DNA of 64,000 nt, from the NCBI GenBank assembly GCA_964630785.1, contig CAZVZG010000015.1, forward strand, positions 58,348 to 122,347. The letters run 5' to 3'. Positions 50,643-58,199 of this stretch are shown one piece after another. A model generated the notes under the pieces. That model worked only from the letters and a program-made list of their open reading frames with translations, did not search any database and was not told where the DNA came from. The first letter of the stretch is position 1; the number at the start of each line of letters is the position of its first letter. This DNA comes from JADLCX01 sp964630785. GTDB lineage: Bacteria > Planctomycetota > Phycisphaerae > Phycisphaerales > UBA1924. The position numbers and the translations under genes were made by a program.

Positions 50643-52064
50643 ATGATCACCCTTCGTATCTTCATCGCTGCAATCGTCGTCACCCTCTGGCTTGTTCCTC
50701 GCAACGCGATTGGGCAAGCCGAGTTCAACGTGCTCAACGAGTCCCCGCCGGCCGATCCATCTGGCATCGCCGATTCGGCCCCAGCGTTTCGGTCCGCGTA
50801 CGCAAAGGTCGTGAGCGCGGGTGGCGGCACTGTCCGCGTCCCCGTTGGAAGCTATAAATTTGTCTCGACGGATCCCAGCGATCCCACTACCCATTTGTTG
50901 ATTGCCTCAAAGAATGTCCGACTCATTGGAGATTTTTCCGGGCCTCCGCTGCCAACAACACTCACTAACAAATACGGCTCAACCATTTTCTCGAGTACAC
51001 CCAACATCGCGCTCATCAAGGTGGCGCGATCATCGCAATACTCGAACATTGATCCGGCGAACATTTACATTGAACGGCTCCGGCTCGACCGCTCGACCAC
51101 CGCCTTGACGGGGGGGAACGGCATAACGTTCTCCGATAACGTCGGCGGCGGAATCTCGGAAATTTCCACAGTCGTTCTGAGCGACCTCACGGTCCAACGA
51201 CAGTTCATCGGCATCCACGGTCACCGGGTGTCAGCGAGTCAAGGCGCGAGAGTACAGAGGCTGCAACTTCGCGGTTCAACAATCCTCAATAACGGATCTT
51301 GCGGCTTACAATTTGACGAGTTCAACGAGATCACGATCTCCGATTGTCTTGTCGTCGCGAACGGCAGTGATGGCGTTCTACTGAACTGCCACTCGGCATA
51401 CGAAGGTACCGCGTATATCTCAACTTCCAGCGTGCATTCTAATCGTGGAAATGGCATGAGTTTCATTGGGAGTGAGTATGCATGTCAAGATATTCACCTT
51501 GTCGGTTGCCAAATTGACAAGAATTATCAGCATGGCGTAAGCTTTCAGAATTCGTTTAATGTGAACATTTCTGGGTGTTCAATTACTTCCAATTGCACAC
51601 AGGGATACACGCTATCGGAATCGCCTCCATTTCCGATATTCTACCACTCAGGATTTTACGCCTATCTTTCCGAGAATATCGCTTTGTCAGGAACGACAAT
51701 CGAATTCAATTACGGCATCGGACTATCCTTGGAATCGTGCAAACGAGCATCGATTTCTGCGTGCAATTTTGCGGGCAACAACAATGGCAATGCGTTGCCG
51801 ACTATCAAACCGGCACTTCGGATCTCTGGTGGTGAAGCTATCGCGCTTTCCGCTTTGGCTTTCGGAATCCCCGCGAAACAGGTGCATGGAATCTACGTCA
51901 CAAATGGGCCCAAGAGCATCAGCGGAGTTGGATTGACATTCGAGGCTGGATCATTGTACCGAATCACCGGTTCGGCCAACTCAACGGGCTCGGGTGTCAT
52001 TCAATATTTTGCGCCTGAAGATACGACTACTTTGGCACCCGTCACGACTTGGAAGTTGCCATAA
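50643..52064 (+). CDS. Secreted right-handed beta-helix (pectate-lyase-fold) protein
   Basis: A 473-residue protein with a signal peptide (about 1-26, 'MITLRIFIAAIVVTLWLVP', cleavage near 'AIGQA'). The following 'SGIADSAPAFRSAYAKVVSA' with 'GGGTVRVPVGSYKF' is the usual beginning of pectate_lyase_3-type parallel beta-helices. Repeated short strands follow: 'GSTILNNGSCGLQFDEFNE', 'ISDCLVVANGSDGVLLNCHS', 'STSSVHSNRGNGMSFIGSEY'. The sequence is lower in G+C than the rest of the window (about half), and codon choice differs. It may bind or cut polysaccharide; no catalytic triad is evident. The start at 50643 is the one that begins the signal peptide. A methyltransferase gene follows. Confidence 0.78.
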   Translation: MITLRIFIAAIVVTLWLVPRNAIGQAEFNVLNESPPADPSGIADSAPAFRSAYAKVVSAGGGTVRVPVGSYKFVSTDPSDPTTHLLIASKNVRLIGDFSGPPLPTTLTNKYGSTIFSSTPNIALIKVARSSQYSNIDPANIYIERLRLDRSTTALTGGNGITFSDNVGGGISEISTVVLSDLTVQRQFIGIHGHRVSASQGARVQRLQLRGSTILNNGSCGLQFDEFNEITISDCLVVANGSDGVLLNCHSAYEGTAYISTSSVHSNRGNGMSFIGSEYACQDIHLVGCQIDKNYQHGVSFQNSFNVNISGCSITSNCTQGYTLSESPPFPIFYHSGFYAYLSENIALSGTTIEFNYGIGLSLESCKRASISACNFAGNNNGNALPTIKPALRISGGEAIALSALAFGIPAKQVHGIYVTNGPKSISGVGLTFEAGSLYRITGSANSTGSGVIQYFAPEDTTTLAPVTTWKLP

Positions 52065-52133
52065 CGACCTCATTTGGCGTGTCCGTGGGCTCGCAACACA
52101 CCGAGGTTCCAGAACGATGTGTATTGTTCTGTG

Positions 52134-53234
52134 ATGCGCGGCCAGATACTTTACCTGCGAGCCGTCACCATGATGAACAGGCTCCTCATTGCTCTTTACA
52201 AACTGGATCACGCCCAACGGGCTGTTCGTCGTTTGCGCCGGGGTGCCGACCCAGTTAGCGTAACGGTGTGGATCGATCCTCAGTTGGCGGGTCGAGTCGA
52301 TGCAATCGAATGCGCGCTCGCATTCGACGGGACGCCAGCGTGGGCGAACCTCGTCGCGTGCGAGCAGCGGATACCTGAATGCACGGACCTGCAAGATGCG
52401 AGGGTCCGACACCTGCTCCTCTGCGACGATCACGAAGCGACGGTCGCGCTCGCGAGCGATGCTCGGTCGCGGGGCGTCGGTGTGTTCGACAGCTCGCTGC
52501 CCTCGATCGGCACGCTCGACTACGCCTTGTGCATCGAGGCCGCGCACCACGACCACGAGCTCGGCGGGTACAACGCGTGGCTCGCCGACGGACGGGTGCA
52601 GTTCAGCCGATACGTGCTTTGGCACCTCAGCGCGGTCCACTGCAAGTTCCACTTTCCGCAGCACGTCCTCCCCGAGCTTGGGCGGCTGGCCGCCCGCGAA
52701 GGGCGGCCGATCGAGGCGCTGGACATCGGATGCGGGTTATTGTCACGACTTCGATGGGGGCAGATGCGGGGGCTCCTGCGGACCACCGGGGTTGATCCGC
52801 TCCTGAACATTTATCGCGCAATCCTTGCCCGTCACGGCCTGCTCGGACTGCCGCACATCACCCCCGCGGCGTCGTTCCCGTGTTTCGCGGAAGAACTGTC
52901 TGCGGACGAGATCGATGGCAGATTCGGGTTTGTCTACACTTCAAATGCGCTTGACCACACGCAGGATCCCGAGCGCGTGGTGACGCTCTTGGGAGCCGCA
53001 CTTCGACCGGACGGGCTGGGCGTCATCCAGGGGGCCGTCAACGAGGGTACGCGAGAGGACTGGAGCGAACTCCACCAGTTCGATCTCCGCGTCGATGCGG
53101 ATCGCCTGGTTTGCATGACGCGCGCCGGAGACTGCCGCATCCTGGCCGGTCCGGACAAGCCCCTCCGCGTTGAGCGCGTTCACCATCTCACGGATGACTA
53201 CATGAGCCTTGTCGTCCGCCGCGCTTCGGCGTGA
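52134..53234 (+). CDS. SAM-dependent methyltransferase-like protein
   Basis: A 366-residue protein. The C-terminal half has the class I methyltransferase pattern: motif I 'IEALDIGCGLLSRLRWG' (about 198-214), then 'TGVDPLLNIYRAILARHGLL', 'FGFVYTSNALDHTQDPERVV' as motif IV/post region, and 'GLGVIQGAVNEGTREDWSEL'. The N-terminal ~190 residues have no clear relation; they include 'ARVRHLLLCDDHEATVALAS'. Substrate unknown. Composition is intermediate, and it lies 69 bases after the beta-helix gene on the same strand. Start: ATG at 52134; ATG at 52170 or 52173 is possible. Confidence 0.68.
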   Translation: MRGQILYLRAVTMMNRLLIALYKLDHAQRAVRRLRRGADPVSVTVWIDPQLAGRVDAIECALAFDGTPAWANLVACEQRIPECTDLQDARVRHLLLCDDHEATVALASDARSRGVGVFDSSLPSIGTLDYALCIEAAHHDHELGGYNAWLADGRVQFSRYVLWHLSAVHCKFHFPQHVLPELGRLAAREGRPIEALDIGCGLLSRLRWGQMRGLLRTTGVDPLLNIYRAILARHGLLGLPHITPAASFPCFAEELSADEIDGRFGFVYTSNALDHTQDPERVVTLLGAALRPDGLGVIQGAVNEGTREDWSELHQFDLRVDADRLVCMTRAGDCRILAGPDKPLRVERVHHLTDDYMSLVVRRASA

Positions 53235-53444
53235 ATCCGCCGGCGGGAAGGCGCCGGAGAACGGGCGACCCGGGGGAGGCACGCGTCGTCGACAATGGGA
53301 GTGCAACCGGCCTCACGGGGCAACCGCGAGTGAGGCGCGGCTTAACCGCAAGCGTGCTCTCGTTCTTCGACCGACTCCTCCCCGCGATCCTTCGCCCACC
53401 TACCGTGACCTTCGCCCGTCCCGTCGCATCTCACGGAAGCGCGA

Positions 53445-55697
53445 ATGGCCAGAAGACCTTCCCCACGCCCCGCTCCCGCCACCTCGCGCCCGGCTGTGGT
53501 CGCGGCGCGGGTCGCGGATCCTGCATCCCAACAGGTTCCCGAGTACGCCCTCGCAGCCCCCCTCGACACGCCCGACGCGCTCGCGACCGAGTGGGTCCTG
53601 ACCGACGGGCACGGCGGGTTCGCGATGGGCACGGTCGCGGGCGTGCCGACGCGCCGGTACCACGCGCTGTTCATCGCGGCGACCCGTCCGCCCGTCGGAC
53701 GCATCGCGATGCTCAACGCGACCGTCGATCGGCTGATCGTGCATCCCGATGCGCCGCACGCGATGCCGATCGAGCTGAGCGGCTTCCGCTTCGCGGGCGA
53801 TCCGGGCTCGCTCCACCCCGACGGCGCCGGGCGCGCGGGCCGATTCCGCAAGGGCCTGGGCGTCGAGTGGGGGTTCGATCTGCCCGTGGGCCGCGTCACG
53901 CGATCGCTCCATCTGCACCGCGAGGGCGGGCCGGTCGCGGCCACGCTCCGCTACGTCGTCGAACGCCCCGGTGCGTCGCCCTCCAATGGGGATGATGCGG
54001 CTCCGCTCCGGCTGAGCGTGCGCCCGCTGGTGTCGATGCGCGACTTCCACGGCCTGGTGCGCCGGTCGTGGGCGGACCGCTTCGCGGTGGCTCCGGCGCA
54101 GGAAGGCCCGGCGTGCCGGGTCGAGCGCGACGGGCTGAGCCTGCACCTCCGCGCCGATCACGGGGCGTTCAGGCACGATCCGCAGTGGTGGTTCGATTTT
54201 CTCTACACCGCCGACGCGGAACGCGGGCAGGACTGCGTCGAAGACCTGTACTCGCCGGGCGAGTTCACGCTCGACCTGGCGCCGGGCCGGGCCCGCGCCG
54301 AGTTCCTGCTGCGCGCGTCGATGTCCGACCTGCCGGCACCGACGCTCGCGGAGATCGATCGCGAGCACGAGGCCCGCGCGCGGCGACTCGGCCGAGCTGG
54401 CGCGATCATCCGCGAGCACACCGGCGCGGCCGCTCCGGACGTGCTGACCGCGATCGACGCGCTCACCGCCGCCGCGGACGACTTTGTGGTCGCCCGCGAT
54501 CCCGGGCCAGAGGGTGCGGGGGCGGAAGGTTCCGTGGCACCTGCGGTGTCGGTCATCGCCGGGTACCCCTGGTTCAGCGACTGGGGGCGCGACACGTTCA
54601 TCAGCCTTCCGGGGCTGATGATTGCCACGGGCCGGCTCGACGAGGCGCTCGCGACGCTGCTGGCCTTTGCTTCGCACCGGCGGAACGGGCTCATCCCCAA
54701 CGTGTTCGACGACCGATCCGGGCAGGCCGAGTACAACACGGTTGACGGCTCGCTGTGGTTCATCCAGGCCGCCTGCTCGTGGCTCGCGGCCGGCGGCGAT
54801 CGCGCGGCCTGGCGCGAGCGGCTGGCGCCCGCGTGCCTGGACACGATCGCGCACTACCGCAAGGGCATCGGGGGCGAGTTCAACATCGCGATGGACCCGT
54901 TCGATCGGCTGGTCACCGCGGGCACCAGCGCGACGCAGCTCACGTGGATGGACGCCCGGCGCGATGGCGTGGTGTTCACGCCGCGGCACGGCAAGGCGGT
55001 CGAGGTCAACGCCTTGTGGATCAGCGGCCTGCGCCGGCTCGCCGACGCGATCGCGCCCGACGACGCGCAGCAGGCCGCCAACCTCAACGACCTCGCCGAA
55101 TCGGCGTCTCGCTCGTTCCGGGCAGCGTTCTGGAACGAGCGCGAACGCTGCCTTTACGACGTGCTGGTCCCCTCCGACAGCGAGCGGGGCCCGATCGCGT
55201 GGAACCCGGACGCCTCGATCCGGCCCAACCAGATTTTCGCCGTCAGCCTCCCCCACTCGCCGCTGACCACCGAGCAGCAGGCCGGCGTGGTGGCGTGCGT
55301 GCGATCCCGGCTCTGCACGCCTCGCGGCGTGCGCACACTCGATCCGGCCGATTCGCGATTTCGCGCGCGGTACGAGGGCAACATGTTCGAGCGCGACGGC
55401 GCGTACCACCAGGGGGCCGCTTGGCCCTGGCTGCTCGGACCGCTGGCCGAGGCGATCCTGCGCTGCGGCGGGTTCTCCGCCGAGCGGGCACGCCGGGAGG
55501 CGCTGGCGGTGCTGCGGCCGCTGATGGACACGCTCGACCCGGCGGGTTTCACGATGGGTGCCCGCGGCGGCGGCTGCCCCGGGCAGATCGCCGAGATTTA
55601 CGACGGCGGCGATCCGCAGCGTCCACAGGGATGCCCTGCGCAGGCCTGGTCGGTGGCGGAGGTGTTGCGCGTGCTGACGCTCATCGGGCGCGAGTGA
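53445..55697 (+). CDS. Glycogen-debranching enzyme-like amylo-alpha-1,6-glucosidase
   Basis: A 750-residue enzyme. The N-terminal ~270 residues are the beta-sandwich GDE_N domain ('EWVLTDGHGGFAMGTVAG', 'TRRYHALFIAATRPPVGRIA'). The C-terminal (alpha/alpha)6 domain has 'PWFSDWGRDTFISLPGLMIA' (about 365-384), which holds the likely catalytic Asp, 'NTVDGSLWFIQAACSWLA' and 'GNMFERDGAYHQGAAWPWL'. This matches bacterial AGL-type/GH133 enzymes that remove 1,6 branches from glycogen. It has no signal peptide. Together with the GH15 enzyme at 3767-5845 it suggests glycogen turnover. Start ATG 53445. Confidence 0.9.
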   Translation: MARRPSPRPAPATSRPAVVAARVADPASQQVPEYALAAPLDTPDALATEWVLTDGHGGFAMGTVAGVPTRRYHALFIAATRPPVGRIAMLNATVDRLIVHPDAPHAMPIELSGFRFAGDPGSLHPDGAGRAGRFRKGLGVEWGFDLPVGRVTRSLHLHREGGPVAATLRYVVERPGASPSNGDDAAPLRLSVRPLVSMRDFHGLVRRSWADRFAVAPAQEGPACRVERDGLSLHLRADHGAFRHDPQWWFDFLYTADAERGQDCVEDLYSPGEFTLDLAPGRARAEFLLRASMSDLPAPTLAEIDREHEARARRLGRAGAIIREHTGAAAPDVLTAIDALTAAADDFVVARDPGPEGAGAEGSVAPAVSVIAGYPWFSDWGRDTFISLPGLMIATGRLDEALATLLAFASHRRNGLIPNVFDDRSGQAEYNTVDGSLWFIQAACSWLAAGGDRAAWRERLAPACLDTIAHYRKGIGGEFNIAMDPFDRLVTAGTSATQLTWMDARRDGVVFTPRHGKAVEVNALWISGLRRLADAIAPDDAQQAANLNDLAESASRSFRAAFWNERERCLYDVLVPSDSERGPIAWNPDASIRPNQIFAVSLPHSPLTTEQQAGVVACVRSRLCTPRGVRTLDPADSRFRARYEGNMFERDGAYHQGAAWPWLLGPLAEAILRCGGFSAERARREALAVLRPLMDTLDPAGFTMGARGGGCPGQIAEIYDGGDPQRPQGCPAQAWSVAEVLRVLTLIGRE

Positions 55698-55718
55698 GCG
55701 CGGTGCGGGCCCCGTCGC

Positions 55719-55961
55719 TCACGAGCACACGCGGTCCCACTTGGTCTTGCCGGCGTCGATGAGCTTGGCGCCCTCCTCAGCGGTCATCGAACCTTCGGCC
55801 ACGTAGGCCGCGATCTCGCGACGCGACTGTTCCCGAGACCGGTTCATCATCGTCCTGCGGATCGCGTTGGCCACGATCGCGACGATGGCGACAAAGAACG
55901 CGCCCCCGACCGACACGATCTGCATCAACTGACTGTCCGCGAGCGCGAGTGTGGTGTGCAT
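55719..55961 (-). CDS. Small membrane protein with SHOCT-like tail (paralogue 1)
   Basis: An 80-residue protein: a membrane segment (about 12-33, 'VSVGGAFFVAIVAIVANAIR') and a C-terminal helix pair 'REIAAYVAEGSMTAEEGAKL' that resembles the SHOCT motif. It is the tandem paralogue of the gene at 55985-56230, whose tail reads 'REIAAYIAEGSMSPEQGERL'. The ATG at 55961 has GGAG six bases upstream. The other paralogue precedes it by 23 bases on the same strand. Function unknown. Confidence 0.72.
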   Translation of the reverse strand: MHTTLALADSQLMQIVSVGGAFFVAIVAIVANAIRRTMMNRSREQSRREIAAYVAEGSMTAEEGAKLIDAGKTKWDRVCS

Positions 55962-55984
55962 GGCGATCTCCAATCTCTGCCGGA

Positions 55985-56230
55985 TCAGTCCCCCGAGCAC
56001 CCGTCCCGCCCGCCCTTACCCGCCTTCATCAGCCGCTCGCCCTGCTCGGGCGACATGCTGCCCTCGGCGATGTAGGCCGCGATCTCGCGGCGAGTCCGCT
56101 CACGCGAGGCCGATCGGAGCACGCCGCCGATGGTTCGGATGAGGATGATGGACACGATGCTCGCCGCGAACAGCAGCGGGACCCAGACGTCCTCGTTGAG
56201 CAGGCGGTTGACGAGCTCCTGACCGTTCAC
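55985..56230 (-). CDS. Small membrane protein with SHOCT-like tail (paralogue 2)
   Basis: An 81-residue protein with a membrane segment at about 15-35 ('WVPLLFAASIVSIILIRTIG') and the helical tail 'REIAAYIAEGSMSPEQGERL'. The tail is nearly identical to that of the neighbour at 55719-55961 but the membrane parts differ, so the pair arose by duplication followed by divergence. The start at 56230 is followed by a short polar N terminus. Possible roles include oligomer partner or membrane-stress sensing; none is shown. Confidence 0.7.
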   Translation of the reverse strand: MNGQELVNRLLNEDVWVPLLFAASIVSIILIRTIGGVLRSASRERTRREIAAYIAEGSMSPEQGERLMKAGKGGRDGCSGD

Positions 56231-56260
56231 GGCGGGCCTCCATTGACAGGTTGTTGCGAA

Positions 56261-57112
56261 TTATGGCCCGCCCGTTTCACGCCGCCCGCCGGAGTTTCCT
56301 TGAGCAGTCAACATCCGACGGTACCGGGCCGCCGACCACACCGAATAAAACTCGAATGCCGGGTCGTCGTTGGGGAACCGCTGCCGTTCCAGGGCCGACC
56401 TCGGGATGTCGCGGGGCCGGACGACCGAGGCCCCCACCAGCGCATCGAACCCGGTGTCCACGATCGCGCCCGGCGCTTCGGTCGCGAGTTGCAGGGCCAG
56501 GCGGTCGGTGTTCGACGCGTCGGCCATTGATCTGGGCCCCTGCACGGCCGCGAAGTTGAACTTGGAAGAGTCGATCCGCACGCGGGAGCCGTCCCGCAGG
56601 TACACGTCAATGAGGTCGTTGATGTTGATGACCTTCTTGCGCGTGGTGCCCGTCTCCACGTGGTAGTCGCCGGTGTAGGGATCGGGCACGAGCTGGGCGT
56701 CGGCCTGAACCTCGCCGAGCGTCGTCTTGCGCAGCTTCGCGCGCACGATCAGCCACACGCTCGCGGTGTTCAGCTCGATCGGCTCGCCCCGCCACAGCTC
56801 CACCCGGTACTTCACCGGGGACGACTCTGAAAGGGCGATGAGCCGCCTGGCGCGTCGCGGCGGTCCGACCTTCGCGAAGATCGCGGCATCGAGCGCGAAC
56901 GCATCGACACCTTTGGCGAGCAGCACCGCCTCGGCGGAGCGGGCCGCAACCAGCGGTATCCGGGCGACAACCAGCGGAACACCGCCCACGCACCGCCGCT
57001 CCGCATCGGTGGGGGCGATACCGGCGGACTCCACCAGCGCCAGCACCTTTTCGGCGGCGTTCCAGCCCGGCGGCCAGGCGGCGATGGTGAGGTACCCGCA
57101 GGGCTGGTCCAT
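56261..57112 (-). CDS. Hypothetical protein, apparently planctomycete-specific
   Basis: A 283-residue soluble protein without signal peptide. The N-terminal ~90 residues have alternating hydrophobic strands ('GVPLVVARIPLVAARSAEAV'). The rest has 'KYRVELWRGEPIELNTASVW', 'QLVPDPYTGDYHVETGTTRK' and 'KVININDLIDVYLRDGSRVR', then 'FNFAAVQGPRSMADASNTDR'. I recognise no family or catalytic motif. It is upstream of the paired mini membrane proteins (30-base gap) on the same strand and could be their operon partner. It diverges from aat across a C-rich repeat. Confidence 0.6.
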   Translation of the reverse strand: MDQPCGYLTIAAWPPGWNAAEKVLALVESAGIAPTDAERRCVGGVPLVVARIPLVAARSAEAVLLAKGVDAFALDAAIFAKVGPPRRARRLIALSESSPVKYRVELWRGEPIELNTASVWLIVRAKLRKTTLGEVQADAQLVPDPYTGDYHVETGTTRKKVININDLIDVYLRDGSRVRIDSSKFNFAAVQGPRSMADASNTDRLALQLATEAPGAIVDTGFDALVGASVVRPRDIPRSALERQRFPNDDPAFEFYSVWSAARYRRMLTAQGNSGGRRETGGP

Positions 57113-57130
57113 GGTGTGAGCCTATCCCGC

Positions 57131-57169
57131 CACCCCCCCCCCCGCCCCCACCCCCACCCCCACCCCCAA
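57131..57169. repeat. C-rich simple repeat before aat
   Basis: Eleven C, then G, then repeated CCCCCA units (57131-57169) lie between the divergent starts at 57112 and 57212. This low-complexity tract is prone to slippage and could affect either promoter. Confidence 0.7.
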
Positions 57170-57211
57170 CCTCGCACCCCCTCTCCGGGACCCACCCGCT
57201 ATCCTCGCGCC

Positions 57212-57943
57212 GTGTTCCCGCCCGAGGATCAAGTCGTCGAGTTCTTCCTTGAAGCCTACCGGCACGGGGCATTTCCCATGGCCGAGCCGGCACGGGCGGG
57301 CGGCGCGGGAAGCCGCGCCCGCGCGAACCGGATCGATTGGTTCATCCCCGACCCCCGTGCGGTGATCGAGTTGCACGCGCCTTCCGACCTGTCCGGCCGA
57401 TCTCGCTCGGCCCACGACCTCGGCGGGTTCCACATCCCGCGGTCGCTTCTCAAGACGCTCCGTTTCCGACCGTTCGACGTCACGACCGACCGGGCGTTCG
57501 AGCGCGTGATCCGCTCGTGCGCCGAGCCCGTGCCCGGCCGCGAGGAGACCTGGCTGGACGAGCGGTTGATCCGGGCGTACATCGCGCTGCACGAGCACGG
57601 GCACGCTCACTCGATCGAGGCGTGGACGCGCCCGGCCGCCGCCGGGGAAGCCCCCCAGTTGGCGGGGGGGGTGTACGGCGTGGCCATCGGGTCCACGTTT
57701 TCGGCCGAGTCGATGTTCTGCCGGCCCGATCGCGGCGGGACCAACGCCTCAAAGGTCGCTCTGGCGCACCTGGTCCGTCACCTTCGGGTCTGCGGGTTCA
57801 CGCTCCTGGATGTCCAACTCCGCAACCACCACACGGACCAGTTCGGGGTTGTGGAAATCTCGGGTTCGGATTACCAGACCCGGCTACGAGCGGGCTTGGC
57901 GTGCCGCCGCACGTGGCGAGAACTCTCGGGACAGCCCTGGTAG
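57212..57943 (+). CDS. aat: Leucyl/phenylalanyl-tRNA--protein transferase
   Basis: A 243-residue enzyme that adds Leu or Phe to N-terminal Arg or Lys of proteins, marking them for ClpSAP breakdown. The family sequences 'EAYRHGAFPMAEPARAGG' near residue 14, 'WFIPDPRAVIELHAPSDL' near 44, 'ALHEHGHAHSIEAWTRP' near 130 and 'GVYGVAIGSTFSAESMFCRP' near 152 are present, with 'NASKVALAHLVRHLRVCGF' and 'LLDVQLRNHHTDQFG' following. Length is standard. Start is GTG 57212, the first in frame before the family homology. No clpS gene is nearby. Confidence 0.9.
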   Translation: MFPPEDQVVEFFLEAYRHGAFPMAEPARAGGAGSRARANRIDWFIPDPRAVIELHAPSDLSGRSRSAHDLGGFHIPRSLLKTLRFRPFDVTTDRAFERVIRSCAEPVPGREETWLDERLIRAYIALHEHGHAHSIEAWTRPAAAGEAPQLAGGVYGVAIGSTFSAESMFCRPDRGGTNASKVALAHLVRHLRVCGFTLLDVQLRNHHTDQFGVVEISGSDYQTRLRAGLACRRTWRELSGQPW

Positions 57944-58199
57944 TGGGGGCGTTGATGCCGATCGTTACCCGTACATTCAAAAACTTTGCGAAGATTTGCT
58001 CACCAAAAGCAACCCTGTGGTACTCTAGTTGAGCTAACGAGTTCGCCCAAGCCTTTTCTACGGCTTTTGTTTGGGTTGGCCCAGCTTGCTTGTCGGGTCG
58101 TTTCACGTCCAGCAGCGTTCACGCGTCGGCGGCGTGGTGTCGCCACGAAGTTTTCAGCACCCCGTCGGGGTGACGGCCTCGGGAAGAAAGGAAGATCAG
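57944..58199. other. Leader region of the repeat protein gene
   Basis: 256 bases, clearly lower in G+C than the genes around it, as expected for a promoter. A weak candidate is TTGCTC (57996-58001) with TACTCT (58021-58026) at a 19-base spacing. The ribosome site AAAGGA at 58187-58192 lies seven bases before the ATG at 58200. The rest could form a leader of about 170 bases. I see no known riboswitch. Confidence 0.4.

Noticed and set aside
57996..58026. TTGCTC and TACTCT as a confident promoter for the repeat protein gene
   Set aside because: The spacing of 19 bases and weak hexamers leave it only a candidate, noted in the intergenic entry.
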